Below are positions 20,870 through 34,600 of a DNA stretch of 64,000 nt, piece after piece. Position 1 is the stretch's first letter. Each line of letters starts with the position of its first letter. The notes under the pieces are model-generated. The model did not search any database. It was not told where the DNA came from and saw only the letters and a program-made list of their open reading frames with translations. Source of the DNA: Cristatella mucedo (Eukaryota > Bryozoa > Phylactolaemata > Cristatellidae). The translations under genes were made by a program, and so were the position numbers. Location of the stretch: contig WPIO01000031.1 in assembly GCA_009760855.2 (NCBI GenBank), forward strand, positions 3,893,501-3,957,500, given 5' to 3'.

Positions 20870-22499
20870 ATCTGAGTCACAGTTTGCCTGAGTAAAATGT
20901 CCAGAGGTTGACTATAATGCGATACGGCTGGCTAGAGACCACCGGCTAGGCTAAAACTGGGTATTCAGTACGAATCTCGCTTACTATATTAATATTTCCG
21001 TCCTACTGTGCTCTTCCTTTTTGTAGGAAGCATACACGGTTTTCACTTGCTCTGCTCCCTGGTGTTCATGGGAAAATTGTTTTGTTAAGGAGGTAGGAAG
21101 TTGCTCTTTTCGATGCATCTCTCGGTGAATTGTAACCTTCCGCCATGGCTTCTATCGCCCGCCGCTTCACTATCTTATTCTTGTATGACTAGCTCGTAGA
21201 TTCTCCTGAACAGCGACTCTCGCGGAACGCTTTGATTATTTTGCTGGTAGATTCGTCCGCCATGGGTCGTTTGCTAAGCCTTTTCTGAATCTTGACCAAG
21301 AAATAGAACCGCAGTAGGCTGCTGAGTCTTCGTTAAGTCTTCACTAAGTCACCTACCGTCACCAGTATTAGTGGTGTAAACAATGACGACTCGATAAGGT
21401 AGGAAGCGGGTAAGGAGCAGGGCTCATGTAGCAAACTCGGCATAAGCCTGACCTTTGACTCGAGGCCGGATAGGCGATGACGCCTTCTAATCAGGCCAAT
21501 TGGGTACGAGAGCTCATCGGCAGAGACCTGAGACCGGGCGCGGAGTGTCCCGAGTAGCTCACTGTCCACATCCAGAAGGATGGATGGCTGGCGTTTCTTA
21601 ACAATTCAGTCAATCACGGAATGCCACAATTAACCACGGTCCGAGCGTGGCTGGAGTTAAGACGCTCGCTGTTATGGCTTGTTTATTCCGGGTTCCCCTC
21701 GTGTAGTACGTTGTCCGTCTCCCCGAGCTGAAGCCTTCGGCAAGCTGAGATGTGCCCCGCTAGCGAGTCTCCGTTTCGCGGGCGAGTCTCCGTCTCCGTT
21801 CCTTCAAGATCACTCCGTCCTGAGGGCGTCCCTTCCTTCCTCTTTCGCAGTGTCTGTATCGTTCCCCCCCCCCTCGTCCCCAGCAGCCCGATGTACCTGG
21901 GGTCACCCCTGTAGTGCTGTTTATTCCCCTGTTAGCGTTTGCGCATACAATATTTTCATAAAAAGATTTAATCAAACTTCCACTCGTCTTGCTTTAGCCC
22001 CGCGACAACGACATTGCAGCGAGCGGAGTGGCATGGACACTTCGTGGGCGGGCAGGAAAGAGCCTACCCCTTAGTTTCGATTAAAAAATCGCAGAAGAAA
22101 TGCAGCGCAATCTCAAGCGCCAACCAAATGTATTTCTTCACTCTCGCAACAGCACCTGGTTCGGCGGCTCCAGAAGCAGAACCGTATGCCCCGAGCCCAT
22201 ACAGTCCAATCACATCAAAGCCTCATAAATGCATGTGCGTACCGTGACATTAATCAATAATTATCAATAAACGCGCCTAAGCCGCTTTCCTTCAGTCCCG
22301 CAATCCCGGTACCATTTACTCGCTGGGGAAGCGAAACGTTCTGCATTAGGGCTTAGCCCGTGCTCAGGAGTGCGAGAGTACTGGCCCATTGCATGCGGTG
22401 CATTGTGGGGACTCTCGAACCTGGAAGGGCGTCGCGAAACACGACTCCGCCCTGTGTCCCTGCATCAGCCTTTCGCGCCACTACTGCACGGGGAGCACG
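20870..22499. other. Intergenic DNA, no feature recognised
   Basis: No similarity recognised. From about 21,680 the sequence becomes more GC-rich. It may be the decayed 5' part of the gypsy element that follows, but I see no terminal repeats. Confidence 0.4.
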
Positions 22500-22880
22500 T
22501 GCTTCCGCCGCAGATTGATCTAGCGAGAACCCATTACCCATTATTACCCGGTTTCTATTCTTCGAGACGATATCACGATATCTCAAAGACCGCCGTTAAA
22601 GCACCCCAGTCGACCTTTTCCAATTCAAAAGAATGAGCTTCAGTCTTCGTAACGCTGCTCAAACGCTTCAGAGGTTCGATGGCCATGATGGATTTCGCTT
22701 TTCTTCTTCACCGGAAATCTCGTCAGTCGCCGCAGCCGACGAAGCGCCGAGCGCAGAGTTCATCTCACAATTCTCGTGCGACCCGACGAGTACGGCGTGT
22801 TTATCGAGCCTTCGAAGAACGCTTTCGGCTCGGCGTCGCTCGATTTCCTAGATCGCCGCATGGCACTAATGAGTACATAA
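22500..22880 (+). pseudogene. Decayed Ty3/gypsy reverse-transcriptase fragment
   Basis: In shifting + frames it reads IDLARTHYP, then DISKTAVKAP, then FQFKRMSFSLRNAAQTLQRF, then YGVFIEPSKNAFGSASLDFL. In that order these match the RT core of Ty3/gypsy LTR retrotransposons (KIDL-AYHQ, D-PKTA-TTP, MPFGLRNAAQTFQRF, NP-KC-FG---FLGH). The catalytic YxDD segment is not intact and frameshifts are present. No LTRs were located. Confidence 0.72.
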
Positions 22881-23464
22881 TATTAACGAAACACTAGTAG
22901 TGCACCCTCAGAGAACTGAGTCTCTTTCCGGGCCCTTTTCCTTTGCCGTAAAAGGCAACGTCTAAAAATAGTTATTGAAAGCGTGCTCGCTGTCCGCATA
23001 ATGCCACGCCCAGCGCAAATATTAGCCAGAAGCTCGACAGCTTTGGCTTTGGCTGCTGACTTTGAGCTGAGAACCGCTTATGAAATGTCTGCGATATGCC
23101 GGCACTTGAAAGCATCGCAGTATATGATTCTACATGGAGCTTGATTATTGTATGACTTACGACCGGGCCACCATTTAGCGTCCGAGCCTGACATAGTAGC
23201 TCTCTTGTAGCAGCAGGCTACCTGTCGGCGAGTCGGAGCGCTTGATGCGAGCTGCTGCAAGCTTGTAAGTGAGTCGGACGGAAGTCGCGTGTCATGCAAG
23301 CTGTAATTCGCTGTGCGATCTGCTGTGCATTTTTTTACTAAGGTGCTGCTGTAGCGCTGCCAACACTGTATCAAACGCTGCGTTGTTACCAATTGGCGTA
23401 TTGTGAGCGTCAGATCTCAACTCACTGCATGCGTCGTATCGCTACAGGGATTAGTGAGGGTCTC

Positions 23465-23990
23465 GCGGACATAAAAAATAAGCACACGAAGGACAATGCA
23501 CAAGGACCCAGAAAATAATGTGGGGAAGCGTGTGTTTTTAGCTTCTTTTTTAAATGTCGCCAAGTCAGGGGACGTAATAACGTCGTTGGGAGGGAGCTCC
23601 ATTTTTATGGAGCATGCGAACTAAAGACACAGTCTCCTAAGGCTTTAAGGTCATGCTTTCTATACAGCACCCGTAAAGTGCCTAGAAAGCGATTCAATTC
23701 TTTGAGGGCGCAATAATAATGTATTATTATTATTATTATTAAGGCTGGGAATGATTTGAGTCGGAAGAGTGGATAGAACAACGGCTAGGCTTACGTAAGA
23801 GTATTTCAGATAGACAGGCCGCAGCAAGATAATTAAGGAACCCGGATATGAGCGACAGAACCTTCGAAAAAGTCGATGCGCAGCCTGCTGGGGAGCCAGT
23901 GCAGGTCGGCGCGTAGTAGTGTAATAATGTGGCGACTGCAACACTCCCGACAGACACACCTGGCTACAGAATGTTGCGTCACCTGTAAGC
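23465..23990 (-). mobile_element. LINE family B copy split by a nested tail fragment
   Basis: The - strand shows ALAPQQAAHRLF and the TTTAAATGTCGCCAAGTCAGG/GACGT block typical of family B 3' regions. At about 23,655-23,742 a + oriented tail (GTAAAGTGCCTAGAAAGCGA, GAGGGCGC, then TATTATTATT) interrupts it. Confidence 0.7.
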
Positions 23991-23994
23991 TCCT

Positions 23995-26640
23995 CTGAGT
24001 ACAGTCAGAGCGCCTTCAGAGTTTCTAGGCGTCGCTATCAAGCGCCGACGGCTTCTGGCTCTTCTGGCTCCCTTCGGCGCGCGGCAAATACCCGCCCGGA
24101 AGACAGGCCCGAGCATGACTTGCCTTCGCTATCGGAGTCGGCGCAGTCGAATTGATAATAATAATCAAAATAGTAATAGCCGAGCGTATTAATGCATTGT
24201 AAACGTACGATGCTAACCAAACCGAAGCTAGTTTGCACTTAAGAGAAGGTACTGACGCGAGCCAACCGGAGCGGTCCTAGTAACCGGAAGCCGGATCCAT
24301 TCGCCCCAAGGTCATCTGCGAGGTGTGAACTAACGATATTTAAGACACGGAAAATGAAGGCAACCCGCGACGCGTTATTTCTTGTAACTCTCTGTTTTCT
24401 GCGACGGACATTATGGCTGCCAATGCGGGTACAGCCCAATTAGTAAGTCATTAGGGTAGGCTCTGACCTTTGCGCCTCCCCAGAAGCTCTCGCCAGGAAG
24501 GTCAGCCAGGACCGCTCTCTGGGCTAGGAGGCTCACAGTGACGTTTTGGCGCCTGGTAGGCCGTGGTAAGTATACAGCATGGGTATCCCGCGGTCTCGAA
24601 TGCTACGCTTTTATAGTACGATGCTGATGACGGCCGCTACTTGTTGATGGGATGCTCATAATTGCTGCGCGCGGGAATAGCACCGCCGTTCTGCGGATCT
24701 CCGCCGTTCTGCGGATCTCCGCCGTCCGAGATCCTGCGTCGCGGGTCGTCGCTGATTTTGCTCCCGCCTTCTCACCGTTCGCCTTGCGGTTAGCGCTCCG
24801 CAGATCGCATCCCCGCCTTGACGTCAGAAGTTAATAGTTGTGACCGCCTCTGTTTTGGCGTGGTGAGCGACAGCGGAGGGCTTCGCTCGGCGGCGGCCGA
24901 GCTGACCATTTTGCCTCCTTACGCGAGGCCAGCCGTCCGAAGCACGAAGCAGTGTACCTCGGCGAATTCTCGGTCTCGTGTCGCGTTGCTGCGAGGCGAT
25001 GCCACATGAGCCGTACGGTAATCTGCTCGGTCGCGATAACCGCATCGCAGACACCGAGATTGATAGGTCAGGTCCGACTTCTTTATTGCCACGATTCGTT
25101 CGACCGTGTGGCCCTCTGTCTGCCAAGTAAAGATATCACTTTGAAAATGGATGTAGCAGCGCCGCACCTGCGATTGGGACTTGCGCAGCCGCTCGGCCGA
25201 GCGCGTTCCGAGCGCTCGCTACAGGCACATTGCAGGTGCACCACGACTGAGCTCATCGCCTATCGTTCTTGGTCCCGCCCCTTCCACGGTTACTTAGGAT
25301 CGAGAGCTCGTTCGGTGTTAACCTATTGCCATAAAAAGCAATATTAAGGATTCGTATCCAAAACCTTGGTTACGGGCTGACCATGTCGCTGCACGTCTGA
25401 CTCTTGAGTTGTAGCTTTGTTTCTAGCTGCCTTCACGTGTGCAATCTCCCGATGCCTGGTCCTTTACTCGCGCTACAGTGCACTGCACTGCCTGGTGTCT
25501 ACGTCAGTACGAGCTCTACTCTTTCTCTACTCCTGGTGTCTTGAAAGGCTGCGGTTTACTTGCATCAGCTGTTGCATGTCGGTGTTTCCCTATTCTTTAT
25601 TGTTGCTTTGGTAACCTTCCCTTACTTCTCTGTCTCTCTCCACCAATCCCTCCCTCTTTCCATTTGCTTTGTCTATTTCTCCGTCTGGCTGCATGCTTGC
25701 CTGCCTGTCACCTGGACTATCTCACAGTATATAATGACAATAAAATGATACTAAAGCATATGTATAGGTTCCTAAGAGAACTATTTCTTTTTAGGCATTT
25801 TGCATACGCTGGGAAAGAAGTGTGTCAATTTATTAGTTTTACCATTCACCATTTCCGCAAGCTTAAGCACTTAATGGGCAATTTACAACGAACGAGCAAA
25901 TGCTGTATCTGAATTTCAGATAAATCTATGTTTAGGATACATGAACTCGGTTGATTGTCCGATGCCAAGTTTGCTGCCTTTGTTGCAAGTGTCTCTGTCG
26001 TGTTCTGGCTTGCAACCGTTCCTGTCACCAGAAAATTGCACCTAGTGCACCTTCAAGTTAGGCCTTTGGCTCAGAAATTTTCAAGTGGATGACCTGGTGT
26101 TACTTAGAAGCGAATTCATTCTTTTCTACTTAGGATAGCTACCTACAAAGGTTGTTTTAATTTCAATAGGAAGAAGTTTTGTCATTAAAATAGCTGAAGG
26201 TGTTCGAAAGCATGCCATCGGAGAATGCTTGAGCTCGGTTTGTTGAGTCGATTCAATTAATGTATATTGAAGAACGTGTTCTTCAATAAGTTCAATATTC
26301 TTGTTTTAATGTTCAATGTTCTTCAATATTCTTGTTTAGTGCATTTCTAATGTGACCAGCATTCTGCCTCTACTCGCCTAAAAAAAATTAATTTAGCATA
26401 GCCTGAATGGGGCCCCTGCACTTCAGCCCAGCACTTCAGCCTATGAGTTACTTTCGTCGACATTTGACCTTGTCATGAGTTGAGCTCGGCTCATGGTCGA
26501 TGCAGCAACTTTTTTGTGGGTGCAGGCAAGTTCATTTTGATTTTCACAATTCTGCTTGGTAATATTGTCGTGTTACCTTGTGTTGTGAAACTGACAGCAA
26601 CTTTTCCTGCTTCACTTTCGTATTCTCACTGATACTTACA
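23995..26640. other. Intergenic DNA upstream of LRR1
   Basis: GC-rich to about 25,300, with two copies of CCGTTCTGCGGATCTCCG at 24,685-24,725. It is then pyrimidine-rich at 25,590-25,720 and AT-rich with short ATTGAAGAAC/GTTCTTCAAT inverted repeats near 26,266-26,287. No coding similarity was found. Confidence 0.45.
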
Positions 26641-26703
26641 GACTACTCCGGCCTCTGCACGATTAAGCACTGCTGCAAGAAGGTAGCAAATCAGCAGCTA
26701 GCC
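26641..26703 (+). promoter_or_regulatory. LRR1: LRR1 5' leader with a strong acceptor-like site
   Basis: The sequence CTCACTGATACTTACAG ending at 26641 is a good 3' splice site 62 bases upstream of the LRR1 start codon. It could close a 5'-UTR intron or be a spliced-leader trans-splice site. The ATG at 26704 has the context CTAGCCATGA. The sequence alone does not distinguish the two possibilities. Confidence 0.35.
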
Positions 26704-29700
26704 ATGAAAGTCCTAGCTGATGTTCATATTAGCAACCGCCTACTTCCGAGCCTCAGCCTCAAGGCCAAGGCTCGGCCCTCGAGGACTCACGTCTCGATCG
26801 GCCGGAAGTCTGTTGCCAAAGATGGTGCCATCTACCTCATGCTGTCAACTGCACAGAATCGAAATGGCACTTTCTACAAGGTGAGGGTTCTTTTTAGCTT
26901 GCCTTAGAGCACTCTTATAGAGTGCTCTAACCTGTAGCACAGACAACCTTTGTAGAATTTGGATTGGGAGACAGACTTGGCGGGCTAAGGACTAGGGCAT
27001 GTGAGTCTGCAAAGAATTACATTGTTGCTCTTGCTTGTACAGTATGTTTGGTGTCGTCCATGTTTGCCAGATGCAGCCTTTCCCCAGCAGGAACTCTGGC
27101 ATCGGGCCAAGAGCCAACATAGTTGACTTTGCATTCCTAACCATAACCCCATCGATAAGGTGAAGGTCCCAATGCCGGCAGCCTCAAGCACGACCAAGCA
27201 AGTGCTGTAAGCAGTCCGGTTGATAACTCTTTACCTTTTCTATGGCAAATGCCTTCCATTTGCAATCTCAGTGGCTTATTAATTAGCTTTCGTTTGCCAA
27301 AGGAAAACGCCCCCCCAGTCGACAGAAGTGGACGTGTTGGTATGCCCATAGCTAACGGCTTTTTCTTTGTTGCTTTGCTTATTAATTAATGGCTTACATT
27401 GCTGACTTTTCTTTATCTGTCGTGCTCCTAAAGCCCCCCCCCATTCGAGCTGTCGTCGCTCACAACCTTGCCCTTGATCACGACTTGGAGAGAGAGCGCT
27501 CGAAGTGGGGCTTTCTATTAACCCTGTGCAGCCAGTATCAGCGGGTCGTCATCCCTTTGTTGTCACACGTGGCCAACCAACAGTAGTGTGGTAACACGTC
27601 TATGCTACCACCCTGGAAATACTTGTTCATGTTTCTTCCCTAATGCCAATCCTTCGTGTCTGGTTTATGTTCAAATGCTCCCCTGCTACGCATAAGCTTA
27701 TACTAAAAAAACTGTTGAGCCGTTTAGATTGCAAGTAGGGTAATCAGACTGAAAGATAAGGTTGGACCAAGGCCGAGAGACCGCCCAACCAGTATCGAGT
27801 ACACGTCCAGCTCAGTTCATCATAGTCTAGCCTCATTCTAGAGACTGCCTCCGAAGCTTGCAATCAAGTTCGATCCCTATCTAAGGTTAGGGACTGTCGG
27901 CCACGATGGCTTGCAAAAGTTTAACTAGCTCTCTGATTCTGTCTCGGCTAGATTGCCATTCCATTTTGGCTGGGCTCCCAAAAAAGCCATTAGGCCACTT
28001 TAGCTGGTGATGAATATGGCTGCAAGACTAGTCAGCATATCCCTAGAGGCCCAGTCACATGTCTACTTTGCTAAAGGACTATTGCTTCTGCTTGATCAAT
28101 GGATACAGAGTAAAGGTCTTGTGCTGACCCACAAGGCCTATCACCGCTTGGCTCCTTCACACCTAATGTAATGTATTGTATCTCTGTATGAATCTCCACA
28201 AAGCCTCAAAGTCTACGTGGGTGTCACGTAGGAGAGTTTTGTATGGCATACTCACAGCCCAAGCAGCTTTCGGTATGCATTCGGTAACCAACAGATGTAA
28301 TCTCACTCAACAAAGAGAAAATGGAGAAGCATAGCAGTGTCAGGAGAGCAGTTGAGGTAGCGAGTAGCTGAACTGCTGCGCCAATTTCAGCCTCCTCGTG
28401 CCCTCAGGTCCTGTATGGACAATAAGTTAGCTGTTCCGTTCCTTCACCTAAAGACCGTTGGCAACAAAAGCTTCTGCTTTGCAGATCGTTGACTTCGGAA
28501 CTCACTTTCACAATTCTTACACAACGACATCTACTCTCCTGCCGACTGTTGCACATCCTTTCTAGTCGTCCTGAGCTGCTACTTCCAAGTGACTCATTAC
28601 CTCAACTCCCCTCCTGACTAGCTATGCTTCTCACCTACTCTTTGTTTCGAGAGATGAAGTCTGTTGGCTACCGTATGCCCAATGGGATCTGCCTTGGGAT
28701 TTGAATGCGCTATAGAAAACTTTACCTGATTAGTCCTTGGGGATTAGTAGCTTGGTGGAGTTACAGATGGAGATACATTACACTAAAGGAGATCTGCTCC
28801 CACCCTGCATTGACTGCACGCAAGTCACTTAAGCCGTGCTACCGAAATAGCCGAAGCCGAGTTTTTTATTTATAGATGTTATAGCGTGTGCTTCTTTGTC
28901 CAACAAAAGGCGCACCTATCTTGGTTCACTGCTGGACTGACCTTACACCTGTGCCCAAAAGTAGAAGCAAGACCAACTTGGCTATGCATGTTGTGGGCTT
29001 CAACTAGGCTTAGCTCTGCCGAGCCCAATAGAAACCGGGACATATGCCCCGGTTGTAAATGCAACTAACCAGCCTAGGCACCTACAGTTTATATGTAAAG
29101 AATCAGGTTTGTGTAGAAGTAGGTCCCCACCTCTAGGGTACCTCTGAAAGCAAATGGTTGCTAAGAAAACATTATTTAATGCGCTTCTTACATACTTTTG
29201 CGTTATTGTGTGTACACGAAGGAAGCTTGTGTGACTGTTCCTGCAGTCTCGGTTAACAAAGTGCAAGCCAAATTATATGCCGAAAAGGCAAATTTAAAGG
29301 TCATATGAAGTCACGAAATAAGCGCACGCAGGCTCGTTTCTTTCGCATGAGATTCCTAAAAAGGCTGACTATTTGTAACATATAACAAAATACAGCGATT
29401 TGTGCTAGCGCTAGTATATGTGTATATACATCTTGTTTAGTATGCACTGCACCTGCAGTAGTGGGTGGTTAACTTGGAGCTGAAATCGTTGCGTGATCAG
29501 GCCGTCAGTTCACATGAGCTGGAAAGTCTGTAAGTTGCTTCTAGCCACTATCATCCCCGGTATTGACTTTTCCTCATTTAAGTCTCAGTGAAACGTTATC
29601 TGTTCCGTGTTCAGCTTTCCATTCATCCCAGTTAACTTGTCTTTTTGTTTCTATGCACTGTGCATGCCCACCTGTGCACGATTCAGTGCATGTTACATAG

Positions 29701-31425
29701 CAGGGATCCTAGTAACCGGTGGCCCAGAGTGTCTTCTTGTGTGCTTTAGCATGCTCGTCTAAGCATGCTATAATTGGTGTCATTTGCCCTTGGTTATTTC
29801 TTCACTTGGAGCAAGCTGAAATGTGCCTGGATAGAGAGTTGTTTCTCTTGGGGTGCTATACAAACGACTTATTGTTATTATTATGGCTGTGGTTCTGAGA
29901 CGTATAACTTCGATCTCAAGCTCTAATGAAACTACCCCAGCCACTAATGCTACCTTCTACCTTCTGTCAATGGCGATGGATCATCGGGTCCTACCCTGTC
30001 TGTATCGGTAGACGGCTGTCTGTATCCGTGGACGGCTGTCTATATCGGTGGATGGCTGTCTGTATTGCTGATCACTGTCTGTATCTGCCGGTCATGCTCT
30101 TGAGGTGCTTCTTCAAACTGATGACTGTTGCCTTTCTATTTACAACATCTGGCCAGCCACACAGACCACAACTGCACGTGTACCATTTGCACTTTTTTTG
30201 ACGAAGTTACTCCCGTTTGAGGTACACAGCGATGCCATTCTCCTCCTGGAGAGGGGGCGAGCGTCTGATTTCGTGCACCGTCGGCACTGGCACACACCGC
30301 CGTGCCACCAGCGGTCATACGCATGAGGCACCTCGCCATGGCCTTGCCCCACTATCGCTAGCGTCAATGCACCTGCTGGCTAGTCAAGGCTTTCTTCTGC
30401 TGCTGCTTCGTAAGATTTTGTTTTTGTACTCCTTGAACCACTCGCTATTGTCTGCAGGTTCCCCCAAATATGGCTTCAGCTCTCCTTGCTGAACGTTCCT
30501 AAAGCACCACTCGAGTGACGTCTGCCTGCAATTTGGGCGTGCTATTTCTAAACGACTTGCCATTGGCCTAAAGTCGTCAAGTCAAAGCCTACTTTCAGCT
30601 GATAAACATTGCCACAATGAGGGCTTATTTCGACTTGAATACGACAGCCCAACGCATTTCTAAATTACTGCAATTCTTTTTATTCAGTCTCCAGGCCAGT
30701 GCCCTTAATCGTCACCAGCTGGTGCAAAGTTCAGCAGCTCGGCTAGTATATCGTCAACAATGTAGATGCAACATCGCATTGCATCTTCCTGAGCTTCACT
30801 GGCTTCGTATCAAGCATCGAATTGACTTCTAAGATCCTCTGTTTGGCTTACAGCTCTGTTCACTTGCTTACATCGGCCTAATTTTCCGACCTCCTTGTTC
30901 CTCTGGTGAGAGCTCTCGTACCACACACTTCTATGCTTTCAGTCGTTTCGCCATTCCTCACCTTAGATTGGTTATCGGACCTTCAGTTCAGATGCACCGA
31001 AAGTCTGAAACCTGCTTCTGATTTCTGTTCTAATCTGCAATGACTTCGCACCTAAATAAGTGTCAGCTAAAGACGCTTCTGTTCAGCTCAGCTTTCCTTC
31101 CACCCCAGCCTCCACTCCAGTCTTCTTTGTTCCTGTGTCATTTGCCTGTGTCACATCTGTGCATGATTTAATGCGTATCACTAACATAGGGTCCAACGTT
31201 TAAAAAGAAATAAAAAACGCACCTATTTATGACAGCAATTAGTGGGTCCCTGTCGTTCGTCCTTTATGTGCTTATGCATGCTGACCCTGTGCATGTCATC
31301 CATGACCATGTTGTTCATGTTGTTTACCAAGCATGATGGATACTATCATTCTATCGTGTTTCCTTTGCAGCAAATGTAACACGCCTAGAAAGAGATTGAG
31401 TTATCTGAGGATGCCATAACCAGGT

Positions 31426-31470
<45 letters not shown>

Positions 31471-31586
31471 AACCAGTGACTCTGAGTGTCTTCTTTCTTC
31501 CTTCCTTTCCATGCTGGCCTAAGTATGATACTTTTACTTTTGGCTGCTTGTCTAAAATGATGATTAGATGATACATATAGGATATA

Positions 31587-31621
<35 letters not shown>

Positions 31622-34600
31622 CACATATGATACATTGCATGTCATTAACCTTTGGTTATTGCTTCTCCTATTTTGCTTTCTAAAGCACCTGAATAGAGAT
31701 TTAGTTTCCCTTGGACGCTACAAGCGACCTATTATTATTATTAGCATGAACTGTGCCTAAAGTGAATCATTACACGATGAGGCAGTGCTGCCTTTGAAGA
31801 TAAATCAAATAAATAATAATTCATTTGTATAGAGCCTAAGAGAGCATAATCTCCATTCAGGCGCTTCACATGTGCCACGGGCTCGAGCCCACGACCTCGG
31901 CCAGACCTTGATCTGGGCGAGCACCTTAACCACTGGGCCAAACCAGCTCGGCATTTCAGAGCCGGTGGGCAGCCCTATCGCCTGTAATCCTGGTGAACTT
32001 GTAGCTGACCTTCGTCGCCCGTTAGTTGGTGTGCATTAATGCATATGTTGGCAGTGTGCCTGGCCAGGTCATTACAATTCAGTTTGCAATCAAACTGCAT
32101 AATATTGAAGGTGCCACACAGTCTTAAAGAAATGCTCGAGTCGTATAGGTTATCTCAGGTTTTTGTTGTCGAGTTCTGCAGATGCAGTTAGCTGATTATC
32201 TACATTCACTTAACCTTGGGGAGCAGAGTAACAATGCTCCCCAAGTTCACAGGTTCAGGCCAACGTTGACTCGCATGTCAAGTCTTGCCTCACCTAGAAG
32301 TTCGTACCTGTAAATCGTTGTAGTCGCCTTCTGGCTTATGAATAGCTCGATTCGGTTTCCCTATGGTGATGCCTTGCTTGCTTGTTGGGTGGCCAGTAAG
32401 TGCTGTTCAACCTGATCCCCAGGCACTGCCCATTTTATCGTGTCAGGTCTCTGTGCATGTACGCTGTGTGTTTGGCATGAGTGCGCTCGTCGTGCGTTTA
32501 GATAGCTGGAAATATCCTGCACGTGCATCGTAAATTTGTGGACGAAGGGAAAGCAACCATCTGCTTTGCAGAACCTCAACACGACATTATTATTAGCAAG
32601 GTAATGGCTGTGAAATGCAGCTATCGGCTACTTCAAAGTGCCTTCTTGTGCTCATTGTTCCTAGCTCAACCCCTTGTCGCATTTTATTCCAAAACCAAAC
32701 TGCAGGTGTGTGCCTGCAAGGTTACGAGTAGCAACTCGGTGCCTGCTTGTGCAAACTGTATGCATCTGTAAACGCAGCATCATTTATTGGATTGCATTCC
32801 TCGGTGCATCTCCAGTGCAGAGCGGTGCATTTACTCCTCGTGGCCAGTGTCTGCACGCATGCAGCATTTACACATCACTACTTAGCTTGATGGCTAGCTC
32901 CTTACTGTCTTCTCTGTAGGCTGATAGCTCGAACTTGAAGAGCTTGCTGAGGGTCGTGGAGACGGTCGTTCTAGGTAAGAATGTCGACAGCCTGCTTGGT
33001 GGCAGCTCGGGCGGTGAAACCGAAAGATGTCGTGTCGAGGCAGCTCAGCCATGCCGCCCGTTGTCTGTATTGGCACCACCCACTTCGAAACAGATCGCCC
33101 ATCTGAAGACCAAACTCTCAGTCACCGCTCAGCAAGATTATCCCGTGACACGTGGCTTTCCACAATCGCTAGAGGAGCTGCAGGTAGTATTGCTACGTTG
33201 GCATGCCTTTCAATCCTCTCAGATATTCCTCGGGGATGTATGAATCATCTGAGGTATTCTGTGCTCAGTACTAAACTATGATTATACATGATATTATAGA
33301 CTTGAGCTGACACATCACTCGGCTGATAAGAAGAATCGAACAAGTATATTCAAAACGGTTTCAGAGCATTGCATTTATCCCATCCAAGTTCTATTGCATC
33401 CATTCATCGAATATAGAAGCATAAGCGCGATATCGGGAAGCTCTGAAAACGTCACACGTGCCGCAATTATTTCATGGCAGTTTGTTTGTGTCCGGTGTCT
33501 ACTTTCAGCATCAGCTGGGCCACCTTTTGAACGGGGGGGGGGCACGTGTCCTATATTTTTTTAGTCGAATTTCATGTACCTGTAGCTGAGATCATTTGCG
33601 AGCATGTATAACATGGACATTTTCGCAAGCTCTGACGTTTTAAATAAATAAATAAACAATTCATTTGTATAGCACCCTAAGAGAACTTAATCTCAATTCT
33701 GGCACTTCATATGTACCACGGGGCTCGAGCCCACGACCTCGGCCAGATTTTGTTCGGGGCGAGTACCTTAACCGCTGAGCCAAACCAGCAAGGCTTTTTG
33801 AAAAAGGATGGCGGCTTTTGGCACAAATTCGGTAACCAACAGACTTCATCTCACGCAGTAAAGAGAAAGTGAGAAACATAGCTGAGTCAGGAGCACATTT
33901 GAAGAAGTGAGTAGCATGGAACTAGGGGTGCAGGGCAACTGGGAGTATGTGGAGTTAGCAGCAGGAGAGTAGACGTCGTTAGAATTATGGAAGTGAGGTC
34001 CACGGTGTTAGTACCTGCAGAGCAGAAACATATGTCGCTAGCAATTTTTTAAGTGAAAGAATAAAGCAGCTAATTTACAGTCCTGGAAGGACTCGAAGGC
34101 ACAGGGTAGGGAGGCTGAAATTACTACAGAATTTCCATAATGATGACCCACGTCATGGTGGGTTCGAGTAGGACTTTTGCTCTCGATCTGTATATCGAAA
34201 ATTTGCCTCTTTTGTTGGCTCCCCACATTACTGTAAATCGTAAGCCGACCGGGGAAAAGGTATCTTGTCCAGCACGTGTAAAACAGTTCTTCTTGCATCT
34301 CGGCGTCTCCTCGAGTGCTTGATTACTGTACACATAATTCATTGCCTGTATCCCTTGGTCGTACTGGCTTCCTTAAATAAGTAAATTATTTGCGCTTTTT
34401 TTTTTTACTTCCAGGTCAGCTATTGCAAGCTGAAGCGGGTGGACAGCAGAATCCTTGGCCTTCGCTTTCTCTCCGTTCTAAGTCTCAGTCACAACGGTCT
34501 CACCACCGTCCCAGCTGAACTATCTCAGTTGACCCGACTTTGCTCCTTAGATCTGTCATTCAACAGTATCGACACGTTGCCCGATGCTCTTTTTTGTGCA

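Noticed and set aside
24952-25347. 131-codon + frame
   Set aside because: No recognisable motif. The overlapping frame on the other strand is equally open, as expected from composition.
25439-25912. 157-codon + frame rich in Cys, Leu and Pro
   Set aside because: Pyrimidine-rich DNA read in frame; no domain and no splice-site context, and it ends in AT-rich sequence.
31401-31640. Frame with poly-Asn and alternating Ile-Tyr
   Set aside because: Translation of (ATT)n and (AT)n microsatellites.
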